DNA of 40,549 bases from Tsukamurella asaccharolytica (GTDB taxonomy: Bacteria > Actinomycetota > Actinomycetes > Mycobacteriales > Mycobacteriaceae): NCBI RefSeq assembly GCF_007858435.1, contig NZ_VIGW01000019.1:1-40549 (forward strand). Reading direction: 5' to 3'. Made by a program: the position numbers and the translations under genes. A model generated the notes under the pieces. It had not been told where the DNA came from. It worked only from the letters and a program-made list of their open reading frames with translations, and searched no databases. Numbering within the stretch: position 1 is the first letter of the stretch; the number at the start of each line of letters is the position of its first letter. Positions 16,190 through 23,320 of this stretch are shown piece after piece.

Positions 16190-17238
16190 AGGGCGTCTCC
16201 TTCCTGCCCTGCTTCTGCGCAGAGCGTTGTGGTGAGTGATTCAGGGGTCGTGATGCGGAACATGCGGGCGTCGAGGCGGGGATCCTTGGCGATGCCGTCG
16301 GCCAGCTGCTGGCGCCTGCGTTGGGCGATTTCCGGGGTGCGGGCGCTCATCTGCCAGATGACCAGCGGCATGCCGCCATCGCGTTCGGCGTGGCCGCTGC
16401 GGGCGTAGTCGGCGTAGGTGCGGCACTTGCGCAGCAGCGTGGGGAGGTGTTCGCTGCCGAGATCGACCTCGATGAAGACGCTCAACAGATCGTCGCCCCC
16501 GGGCGGGATGGCCAGCTCGGCGTAGAGGTCCGGTTTGAGCGGCTGGACGACGCCGGCCGGGGTCAGGAAACGGCGCCAGGCATGCGGTTCGGTCACCAGC
16601 GTCACCAGGTCGAGCTGCCCTGCCCGGGCGGCGTCGACCACGCGGACGTGGACGTCCCCGATCGCCAGGGTGTGCGTGAGGAAGCTGGTGCTCGGTCCGT
16701 GTGACCGGTACCGGCGGCGGGTATCCGGATGCAGCAGTCGGTGGCCGCGGTCGGTCAGGAACCACACCATGCCGCTGCTGCCTGCCCGCATGCCGCCGAT
16801 GCGACGCTCCAGCCGATCGATCAGCCGGTGCCGCTTGAGCCAACGGGTGACGCGACCGGCCGCCACGGGAGCGGAATCGGGTGTGTGCCGTTCAGCGAAG
16901 TACAGCCGCGTCAGTTGCGGCGTGCTCAGGAAACGGTGCTGCTCGATGAGCTCCAGCGTGTTCCAGCCGGGTGCGCCGAGTTCGCCGCGTAGTGCCTCGA
17001 GGTCGAGTCGACGCCGTGTCTGGCGGGCGGGTGTGCTGCGCGGCTGCGCAGCATCAGTCCCCTCCAGAGGTGGAACGGATGTGGCGTTGAGCTGGCCGGA
17101 TGGGCTGGGATGAGGTGCTGCGATCGGAACAGCGATCGGAACAGGTGAATCTGCTGGTTCGACGTCGTTCGTCAGTCGTCTGCCACTCGTCAATGCCTCG
17201 ATTCGGCCGCTGGTGATGAGGTGGATCGGGCCGCTCAT
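16186..17238 (-). CDS. Replication-relaxation family protein
   Basis: 350 residues from ATG at 17238. The N-terminal ~85 residues are Pro/Ala-rich and variable. Then comes a winged-helix-like part (WNTLELIEQHRFLSTPQLTRLYFAERH...GRVTRWLKRHRLIDRLERRIGGMRAGSSGMVWFLTDRGHRLL), then a nuclease-like segment LKPDLYAELAI...LLSVFIEVDLGSEHLPTLLRKCRTYADY. The spacing of D, E-x-D and K resembles a PD-(D/E)xK-type core. This pairing is typical of the Replic_Relax family in actinobacterial plasmids and ICEs, proposed to act in plasmid replication or DNA processing. It overlaps neighbours on both sides by four bases. Confidence 0.85.
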   Translation of the reverse strand: MSGPIHLITSGRIEALTSGRRLTNDVEPADSPVPIAVPIAAPHPSPSGQLNATSVPPLEGTDAAQPRSTPARQTRRRLDLEALRGELGAPGWNTLELIEQHRFLSTPQLTRLYFAERHTPDSAPVAAGRVTRWLKRHRLIDRLERRIGGMRAGSSGMVWFLTDRGHRLLHPDTRRRYRSHGPSTSFLTHTLAIGDVHVRVVDAARAGQLDLVTLVTEPHAWRRFLTPAGVVQPLKPDLYAELAIPPGGDDLLSVFIEVDLGSEHLPTLLRKCRTYADYARSGHAERDGGMPLVIWQMSARTPEIAQRRRQQLADGIAKDPRLDARMFRITTPESLTTTLCAEAGQEGDAL

Positions 17239-19439
17239 TGCCGCCTCGCCTTCCGTCCGTAGCTGACGGGCTGGTCGGTGTCAGCGGCGGGAGGATCGAC
17301 CAGTGCCATGAAGGCGGCTTCGACGGTGTCGAGGGGGTGGCCGTAGCGTTCCCGGGACGATCGACGAACGGCGTCGGGATCGCTCGTTTTAGCGGGCGGC
17401 GGCGCGGTGGATGCTGACACCCACGGTTGCGCGGTGTTGTCCCGAACCAGCTGGGCGTAGACGGCATAGGCCGGCAGGCTCATGAAATCTTCGGGCGCGA
17501 GGGTGGATTGCCCAGCGGTCATCAGGCGGGCATCGGGTGCCGACAGCTGGAAGCAGATCCGGCTGCGGGCGTTGGCCGCCACGGCGTCGTGCATCGGTTT
17601 GGGGAGCTGGGCCCCGTATTGGTGCGCCAGGGTGAAGCCCGCACGCAGGGATCGGGCGGTGGCGAGCGCGTCGGCCAGGTTGGTCGGCAGGCGCAGGAAG
17701 TCCTGCACCTCGTCGATGTACACCTGCACCGGCGTGCGGCTGTCCTCAGGGATGGCCACGCGTTCGCGGATGGCCTGCCAGAGTTCGGCCAGCACCGCAG
17801 CGGCGAGCAGCTGCGCAGCGGAGTGCCCGAGGACGCCGACTTGGAGCGGCACCAGCAGGATCTTGTTCTCGGTCAGCACTTGGCGGACGTTGAAGCGCGG
17901 TGCGGTTTGGCCGAGGACAGCCCGCAGCGTCGGGGTGAGCAAGGGCCGCAGCTTGTTGCTCAGCGGCGCCGTCACGGTGCTGGCGGCTTCCGGCGACAAG
18001 GCGTCGAACCAGGCCCAGAAACTGCCCGCACCGATGGGATCGCGCTTGACGGCTACCTGCGTAATCGAGCGTCGGAAGCCGGGATTGCTCAGCAGCAGCG
18101 GCAGCATCACCAAGGAGGCGTCGTCGCGGAGGGCCAGGGCACCGAGGCAGTAGCGCAGGATATCGCTGGAGCGTGGTCCCAGGCTGTCGCCGTACAGCGC
18201 CTCGAACAATCCGAAGGTGGTGTCAGCGACAAGGTCGGGGGAGCGGCGATCACCCAGTGTGCGTGCCAGCGGGTTGATCCCTACTGGTGCCTCGTCGAGC
18301 GGGTCCAGCAGTACGACGTCGTCGATGCGGCTGTTCGGAATACGGGCGAGAACGTCGCGCACCAGATCCTTGGGTTCGATGACGACGACCGGCCGGCCAG
18401 CGGCGATGTCCTGCACGATGAGGTTGAGCAGCAGGGTGCTCTTGCCGGTGCCATTCGGGCCCAGCGCCCAGGTGTGGCGCATGCTGTCGATGACGCTGTA
18501 GCCGACCGGGGTTCCGGTGCCCGGCGCTGAGGCCATGCCGATGATCCGCTCGCCCGTCGCGTACGCCGCGCTCGGGCGCAGCGGCTTGGGGTGCTTCGGC
18601 GGTTGGCCGGGCAGCGGGTCGTCGCGCTCGGTGATTGGCCAGGCACTCAGGTAGCTGACTTCGGCCACGTTGAGCAGCTGGCTGGCCGTGAACAGTGACC
18701 AGTTGGCGCGCGGCGCATTCACCCGATGAGGCTGCTCCGAAGCGAGCCGGAGGCTGCTGCTGGCGGCTTCGACGGTGCTGACCGCCGACGCCAATCCCAG
18801 CAGCAGGCTTTTGCGGCGTTCCTCGGTGGGAGCGTCCACCGCCAGCCGGACGACGGCGCGGAACCCGTGCTCGCCGAGCTTGCGAATGAGCGCCTGACGA
18901 GCGTCGGGTCGTTCCGATTCCACACCGCGGAGCAGCCGTCCGGCGACAGACTGACCACTGCGGGCCGGACGAACCGGCGGCAGCGTCGGGCGACGGCGCG
19001 GACCAAGCACCAGTTGCACGGTCAGGGATTCACTGGGGCGGAGGCCGGTCATGGCCGAAAGCACCGACCGCACCGACTGCTCGCGGTCAACCGGCGCCAA
19101 GGGGCGGGTACGGCTGGTGAGCACCAGGCGGCGCGCCACCCGAGCCGGTTGCCGATCCTCGGGAGTGAAGGGGACCACCAGCGCGCCGGGGATCAGGGAT
19201 TCGATCTGGCGCTTGAGCTGCCCGGCATGCCGGAGCTGGCTGCCCACCAAGTACTCCACCCCGCTGCGGTCAGCACGGGCTTCGAGCAGGATTTGCGGCG
19301 CATGGCGCTGCGCTGCCCAGTGGCGCACCAGCCCGAGGGCGGCCGTCTCACCGAGGGGCTGCGGGAAAAACAGCAGCTGCCACACCAGCGATCCCGGACG
19401 CAGCGACGGTGATGCCGGGGGAGCGGTGTTATTAGTCAT
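17235..19439 (-). CDS. Conjugative coupling ATPase (VirD4/TraG-like)
   Basis: 734 residues from ATG at 19439, with GGAGG ahead; the frame is open further up, but that part belongs to the small gene upstream. The N-terminal ~290 residues are a membrane-proximal or accessory domain (LVWQLLFFPQPLGETAALGLVRHW) without long membrane helices. The ATPase domain has Walker A GPNGTGKST at 327-335, VVVIEPKDLV, Walker B VQVYIDEVQDFL at 571-582 and a following sensor-like motif LAHQYGAQLP. It would feed DNA into the transfer channel. It stands without recognisable VirB4/VirB6 partners in this window. Confidence 0.9.
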   Translation of the reverse strand: MTNNTAPPASPSLRPGSLVWQLLFFPQPLGETAALGLVRHWAAQRHAPQILLEARADRSGVEYLVGSQLRHAGQLKRQIESLIPGALVVPFTPEDRQPARVARRLVLTSRTRPLAPVDREQSVRSVLSAMTGLRPSESLTVQLVLGPRRRPTLPPVRPARSGQSVAGRLLRGVESERPDARQALIRKLGEHGFRAVVRLAVDAPTEERRKSLLLGLASAVSTVEAASSSLRLASEQPHRVNAPRANWSLFTASQLLNVAEVSYLSAWPITERDDPLPGQPPKHPKPLRPSAAYATGERIIGMASAPGTGTPVGYSVIDSMRHTWALGPNGTGKSTLLLNLIVQDIAAGRPVVVIEPKDLVRDVLARIPNSRIDDVVLLDPLDEAPVGINPLARTLGDRRSPDLVADTTFGLFEALYGDSLGPRSSDILRYCLGALALRDDASLVMLPLLLSNPGFRRSITQVAVKRDPIGAGSFWAWFDALSPEAASTVTAPLSNKLRPLLTPTLRAVLGQTAPRFNVRQVLTENKILLVPLQVGVLGHSAAQLLAAAVLAELWQAIRERVAIPEDSRTPVQVYIDEVQDFLRLPTNLADALATARSLRAGFTLAHQYGAQLPKPMHDAVAANARSRICFQLSAPDARLMTAGQSTLAPEDFMSLPAYAVYAQLVRDNTAQPWVSASTAPPPAKTSDPDAVRRSSRERYGHPLDTVEAAFMALVDPPAADTDQPVSYGRKARRQ

Positions 19440-19668
19440 GACGCACCTCCTCCCTGCCCTCGTGGACAGCGGCTGGCGGTACGCGATCGCTGGCTGCGTC
19501 AGCGTCGGCGTTGGCTTCGGCCAGCGCCTGCGCGATGATCGCCCGGGCCAGCTTGCGCAGATCCGGCGGTTCGCGCCGGACACTGCGGACCGTGATGTGG
19601 CGCGGCTGCCGGGTTTTCGGAATACCCCGTTCTCCCCGCCGCTGATTGATTCTTCCTGTCTTTGACAT
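19432..19668 (-). CDS. Small basic protein upstream of coupling ATPase
   Basis: 78 residues from ATG at 19668, with GGAGG eight bases ahead. It is strongly basic at the N-terminus (RINQRRGERGIPKTRQPRHITVRSVRREPP), followed by an amphipathic helix (DLRKLARAIIAQALAEANADADA). Its stop overlaps the start of the ATPase gene, so the two are translationally coupled. The family is not recognised. By size and charge it could be a DNA-binding accessory of transfer, which is inference. Confidence 0.7.
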   Translation of the reverse strand: MSKTGRINQRRGERGIPKTRQPRHITVRSVRREPPDLRKLARAIIAQALAEANADADAASDRVPPAAVHEGREEVRHD

Positions 19669-19753
19669 AGCTCCGCCCTCCTTGAAATTGGTTTGGTTTG
19701 TGTGATGCCGCCGATCGGGCGAATGGATCCGATGCTGCGGCAGGTGACCTTTC

Positions 19754-19903
19754 GAGCGTTTGCGCTCGTTGTCCTGCCCCTACTATGCGGCTACGTGCTC
19801 CATTTTGAAAGAGCGTTTGCGCAAACTACAACACCGATTGAAACGATCCGACCAGAGGTGAATTGGAGATGAAATGAGCGCCATTCTGTGAGCGCCAACG
19901 CTC
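19754..19903. promoter_or_regulatory. Operator/promoter region of the transfer operon
   Basis: The 259-base gap between the small gene (19668) and 19928 holds GAGCG-TTTG-CGCTC (19754-19767), a direct partial copy GAGCGTTTGCGC (19811-19822) and GAGCG-CCAA-CGCTC (19890-19903), all in a locally AT-richer stretch. The same palindrome is found upstream of the XRE gene. They are likely binding sites of an element regulator; an origin of transfer in the same gap is also possible. No gene is seen here. Confidence 0.55.
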
Positions 19904-19927
19904 GATGTGCGCCCGCTCACCCGGGTC

Positions 19928-20131
19928 CTACCAGCGATCCCGCCACCAGCGCACGGCCAGGATGACGACGGCGACCACGCCGACGATGCCGAGGACGACC
20001 ACCAGCGTCGGCAGTACCTGCTGGATGAGCGCCACCGCGCAGTTGATCGCCACCGCGGCCAGTAGCAGGCCGAAACACCATCCGACCAGTCGATCCACCC
20101 ACGAACCGGGGTCGTTTCCCCCGCTGTTCAT
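19928..20131 (-). CDS. Small membrane protein
   Basis: 67 residues from ATG at 20131, which overlaps the stop of the upstream gene. It has two predicted membrane helices (LVGWCFGLLLAAVAINCAVALIQ and TLVVVLGIVGVVAVVILAV) and ends with a basic RWWRDRW. It belongs to the minus-strand run of small genes behind the transfer genes. No function is recognised. Confidence 0.75.
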   Translation of the reverse strand: MNSGGNDPGSWVDRLVGWCFGLLLAAVAINCAVALIQQVLPTLVVVLGIVGVVAVVILAVRWWRDRW

Positions 20132-20736
20132 GGCCGCCGCCTGACTTCGGCGAGGATGCCGGCGTCCATGCCGACGTCGAGGCTATGCAGCGAGAACAGC
20201 CGCTGGTCGTACGGGAACCGCTGAATGAGTGCCTGCACGATGACCTGTCCCAGGACGTCGATGCGGAACAGCTCGTACTCCAACGTGCCCGGTCCGAGCC
20301 CGGCCAGTCGGAGCTGCTCCAGGTGCCAGAGCGCAAGTTCCCATTCGTCCTCGAGACGGAAGCTCAATCCCCGGGCGATATGGCTGGTGTCGTGCCAGAA
20401 GCGGAACTTGATGTTCTCCTCGGGCGTCAGGTAGATGGTGCCGTCGCAGTACTCATCCGAGATGGGCAGCGGTTCGCCGGTTGATGCCGACCGGTCGTAC
20501 GCTGCACGGAGCTGCTGGTAGGTGCTCGGTGCATCCGGCGTCCCGATGTAGCCGAAGCCGAGTTCGGTGGCCGCGGCCTGCACCGTCGCCGTCATGAACT
20601 CGCCCAGCGTCTTGCGGGCACGTAGGAGCTGTTCCGGATCCGGACGGCGAACGACCGGACTGGCGATGGCGTCGACGCAGGTCAAGTACTTCGCGAACTG
20701 GGGTGAGCGGGAGGTGGTGCGGGCGTGTTTGGGCAT
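20128..20736 (-). CDS. Unknown protein of the element core
   Basis: 202 residues from ATG at 20736, with GGAGG eight bases ahead. It is mostly helical. A central segment has several conserved-looking polar residues (KFRFWHDTSHIARGLSFRLEDEWELALWHLEQL), where HD-x-x-H and a later ExE/His spacing could bind a metal. The C-terminus has LFRIDVLGQVIVQALIQRFPYDQRLFSLHSL. I have no family name. It is co-transcribed with the small membrane gene (overlapping stop/start) and lies in the same direction as the transfer genes. Confidence 0.75.
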   Translation of the reverse strand: MPKHARTTSRSPQFAKYLTCVDAIASPVVRRPDPEQLLRARKTLGEFMTATVQAAATELGFGYIGTPDAPSTYQQLRAAYDRSASTGEPLPISDEYCDGTIYLTPEENIKFRFWHDTSHIARGLSFRLEDEWELALWHLEQLRLAGLGPGTLEYELFRIDVLGQVIVQALIQRFPYDQRLFSLHSLDVGMDAGILAEVRRRP

Positions 20737-20808
20737 GGCGGTGCCCTCCTTTCTGCAGGGGCTGGTGGATGAAGCGGATGGAAACGGGCGACGTGCAGGA
20801 GCTGCGGA

Positions 20809-21105
20809 TCACTCGTCCCACGGCTCGTCGTCAGGATCGACGTGGTCAGTCGGCCAGTTGGACAGCCAGGACATGGTGTACAGAGCCAGCTCGCACCGGA
20901 GCTTGTGCACGTGCTCCGTGCTCACCGGGGCGGTGGCTGCGGCTCGGTCGGTCACGCGGTGCAGGGCGTGTTCGAGGTTGACGACGGCGCGCAGGGCATC
21001 GTAGACGAGTTGCTCGACGGCGGCGGGATCGTCGCCCGCGGGTGGGGTCGGCTGCTTGTCGGGGGCGAAGCCGAGCTTGGTCATGATGATTCGGTAGGGG
21101 CGCAT
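20809..21105 (-). CDS. Small acidic helical protein
   Basis: 98 residues from ATG at 21105, with AGGAG ahead (GGAGCTCCTC). There is a short basic start, then a helical body (AAVEQLVYDALRAVVNLEHALHRVTDRA...KLRCELALYTMSWLSNW) and a very acidic tail (DHVDPDDEPWDE). No family is recognised. It lies in the small-gene operon of the element. Confidence 0.65.
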   Translation of the reverse strand: MRPYRIIMTKLGFAPDKQPTPPAGDDPAAVEQLVYDALRAVVNLEHALHRVTDRAAATAPVSTEHVHKLRCELALYTMSWLSNWPTDHVDPDDEPWDE

Positions 21106-21135
21106 GAGGAGCTCCTGTGGTGTCGAGGGGATGGT

Positions 21136-21405
21136 TCAGTGGCGAGCGATGCACCGGTTGCACAGGCACGCTGCTGAGTGGGGCGACCTGACTGCGGCAC
21201 GGGTCATCTGCTGCAGGGCATCGGTGACGACGTCGTTGATGTGGGCTTCCGCTTGCCGCTGAAGCTGGCGGGTACGGAGGACTTCGGCGTGGCGGCGGCT
21301 GGCGATGCGGTCGAGCTCTCGCTGGCGGGCACCTTGGGCGGCGAACCACCACAGGATGACCACCAGCGTCCCGATCGCCAAAACGGCGATGAACGGGAGG
21401 ATCAC
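21136..21405 (-). CDS. Small membrane protein with C-terminal Cys/His tail
   Basis: 89 residues from ATG at 21405, overlapping the stop of the upstream gene by four bases. One N-terminal membrane helix (MILPFIAVLAIGTLVVILWWFA) is followed by a basic coiled-coil-like helix (RQRELDRIASRRHAEVLRTRQLQRQAEAHI). The tail ends CLCNRCIARH, where three cysteines and a histidine could bind a metal. Function unknown. Confidence 0.7.
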   Translation of the reverse strand: MILPFIAVLAIGTLVVILWWFAAQGARQRELDRIASRRHAEVLRTRQLQRQAEAHINDVVTDALQQMTRAAVRSPHSAACLCNRCIARH

Positions 21406-21755
21406 GAGCGATTCACCTGACGCCCGCAGTCGGTGACCACCTGGCCGAGCTGCATGACGGTCAGTGTCTTGAGGTAGTCCAGGTCGCCGGATGCTGTCGG
21501 AGCGGCCATCGCCAGCTGGGTGGCCATCTGGCTCACCAACGCCGCCTGCTGCATGGCGTAGGCGCCCGTCCTCGCTACGCAGTCAGCTTTGGCTTGCTGG
21601 ACTTCCGCGGCGGCCTGCACGGCGGCGATGCGGAGATCCGTGGTGCGCTCGATACGTGCCAGCTGCGCCGAATGTGCACGTGCTTCCTGGCGGGCCTGAC
21701 GGCCGGTGCTGAGGACCGAGGGGACGGCGGGGGTGTAGGGCTGGATTTCGGGCAT
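21402..21755 (-). CDS. Small Ala/Gln-rich helical protein
   Basis: 117 residues from ATG at 21755. After a Pro-rich start it is almost entirely helical (RQARQEARAHSAQLARIERTTDLRIAAVQAAAEVQQAKADCVA) and then MATQLAMAAPTASGDLDYLKTLTVMQLGQVVTD. It is the first gene of the minus-strand run 21755-19928 and is coupled to the membrane gene after it. No family recognised. Its start faces the plus-strand gene at 21942, so a divergent promoter is likely within 21756-21941. Confidence 0.65.
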   Translation of the reverse strand: MPEIQPYTPAVPSVLSTGRQARQEARAHSAQLARIERTTDLRIAAVQAAAEVQQAKADCVARTGAYAMQQAALVSQMATQLAMAAPTASGDLDYLKTLTVMQLGQVVTDCGRQVNRS

Positions 21756-21941
21756 GACGAATCACCTTTCGGCAGACGATTAGGGGTGCTCGACGCCGAT
21801 GTTCATGTGCGCCGAGGGCGATCGTGGGATGATCATTTGTGCTGGTCATCCGGTACTTCCTGATCGCTGGTAGCGACGCTAGAGAGGCTCTTTCAGGCTG
21901 ACCAGAGGGGCCACCGGAGTGGGACTGAACCGGAGGGAAAG

Positions 21942-22973
21942 TTGGAGTCGAATCGGACACGAGCAGGTGGCCAAACACCACTTCAGCCGACGGAGAACGG
22001 TGGCGCAGGGCGTAACCGGTTCGCCGACACCGTGCTCGACCAGTTGCTCTACCTCCGCAAGGGGGCCGGCGTCACGCCGAAGCGGGTCGGCGGGCTCGAC
22101 GAACTGGTGGGGTTGCTTCGTAGTCCCGACGAACGAGGACGGCCCGTCGATGAATGGTTCCCCGTACTGGTCGATCGCTTGACTTCAGCGATCGAGTCGC
22201 TGAGCCTGCTCGACGGCCAACCGTCCGGAGATGCGCAGCTGCTGCTCGATGTATTCGGCCTGAGCCCGGAGGGAGGGGCGGAAACAGCACTTGGCCCCCG
22301 CCGGGATGTGGCGGGGGCCAAGCTGGGGATACGACGTGACGCTGTGGCCGATCGAGAGGCGAAGGCACTACTGCGCCTGCGTTCGCAACTCCTGACCGGG
22401 TGGTACCCCCTGTCACCAGTGCCGCTGCCAACGGCCGTGTCGCACGGCGGAGCCGTTCTGATCGCGGTCAAGAACCGGGTGGTACTCCAGGATGGGCACT
22501 TGGTGGAGAACGTCCACGAGCTCCAGCTACTGACCACGTACCACCAAGCCGAGTACTTCGCGATCACCAGCACCGCCACCGAGCAGGTTTCGGTCCTCGG
22601 CGGTGGCTGGCGGCTCGACGAGCAGGCGGTCGCTCGTGGCCGGCGCCTGCGGTTCTACGCCCCCTCCCCGATGGAGCGAGGGCAGGTGTACACCCTGGCC
22701 TACCGCGTCGCTCCGACCACGTCGGCCGATGATCCCGAGCCGCTGGTCGGCAACTGGCAGGCGTTCCACGAACCCACCCGCGTGGCAATCTTCGAGGCGG
22801 AGTTCCGTGGTGTACGGCCGAAGTGGGTGTGGTGGTTCTCAGGGCTGTCGCACTTGGAGGTGCCGGGAGAGCCGTACCGGCAGACGTTGCTGACTCCAGA
22901 CGAGCACGGGCGCGTGGGGGTGCGGTTCACGGATTTGGGCGGCGGGCTGTACGCGGGGTTGGCGTGGGAGTAG
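21942..22973 (+). CDS. Unknown cargo protein: helical N-domain plus beta-rich C-domain
   Basis: 343 residues from TTG at 21942, with a strong GGAGGG five bases ahead. The N-terminal ~105 residues look like a folded helical domain (NRFADTVLDQLLYLRKGAGVTPKRVGGLDELVGLL...LLLDVFGLSP). A linker then carries a perfect DNA inverted repeat (22290-22322). The C-terminal ~200 residues are beta-rich (VLQDGHLVENVHELQLLTTYHQAEYFAITST, then RGQVYTLAYRVAPTT, VRPKWVWWFSGLSHLEVPG and GLYAGLAWE). There is no membrane helix or catalytic motif. The C-domain pattern recalls the gene at 27441. It is the first cargo gene, transcribed against the element core. Confidence 0.8.
   Translation: MESNRTRAGGQTPLQPTENGGAGRNRFADTVLDQLLYLRKGAGVTPKRVGGLDELVGLLRSPDERGRPVDEWFPVLVDRLTSAIESLSLLDGQPSGDAQLLLDVFGLSPEGGAETALGPRRDVAGAKLGIRRDAVADREAKALLRLRSQLLTGWYPLSPVPLPTAVSHGGAVLIAVKNRVVLQDGHLVENVHELQLLTTYHQAEYFAITSTATEQVSVLGGGWRLDEQAVARGRRLRFYAPSPMERGQVYTLAYRVAPTTSADDPEPLVGNWQAFHEPTRVAIFEAEFRGVRPKWVWWFSGLSHLEVPGEPYRQTLLTPDEHGRVGVRFTDLGGGLYAGLAWE
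22290..22322. repeat. Perfect 13-bp inverted repeat inside the gene at 21942
   Basis: CTTGGCCCCCGCC at 22290-22302 and GGCGGGGGCCAAG at 22310-22322, with a seven-base loop. It resembles a tRNA-type or bidirectional terminator stem without a T-run, and lies at the linker between the two protein domains. Confidence 0.85.
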
Positions 22974-22997
22974 ATCTACTTGCCCTGCTCCGGACTT

Positions 22998-23243
22998 CTA
23001 GGTAATGAGGACGGTGTCGCTCTCTTCGTCGTATTGGACAATTCCGTACCGGCCGAGCGCTGCGACCGCAGCGTATGCCATCTGGTATTTCGACACTCCG
23101 CGTACCTCTAGAGCGACATTCGCCAGTTCCGACACAGTCTTCGCTGTCCCTGGTGAAATTAGAAGTTCTTCAATTATTGCGTCGCTGGTGGCCATGTGGG
23201 CATTTCTTCCAGGCCTCCTCGGGCGTCCGTCAAACTCATCCAT
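22998..23243 (-). CDS. Small winged-helix-like partner of the HD gene
   Basis: 81 residues from ATG at 23243, with a near-ideal AGGGAGGTGAT directly ahead; longer in-frame starts lack this. The N-terminus is basic (DEFDGRPRRPGRNAHM). The body SDAIIEELLISPGTAKTVSELANVALEVRGVSKYQMAYAAVAALGRYGIVQYDEESDTVLI looks like a winged helix with a beta-hairpin wing. It lies 78 bases after the stop of the HD-domain gene on the same strand and shares its low GC. It may regulate or assist it, by position only. Confidence 0.7.
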   Translation of the reverse strand: MDEFDGRPRRPGRNAHMATSDAIIEELLISPGTAKTVSELANVALEVRGVSKYQMAYAAVAALGRYGIVQYDEESDTVLIT

Positions 23244-23320
23244 ATCACCTCCCTTCATTTCGCTGGAGTCGTTAGCATTCTCTGTGTTCCATTGTATCAT
23301 TACCTGTCCTAACCTAGAAA

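Noticed and set aside
17427-18530. A 367-residue plus-strand frame antisense to the coupling ATPase
   Set aside because: The ATPase has clear Walker motifs; the antisense frame has shadow composition.
19669-19927. A small RNA or a missed gene in the gap before the transfer genes
   Set aside because: No open frame with a ribosome site is seen. Palindromes explain the visible structure. An origin of transfer remains possible but shows no recognisable nick site.
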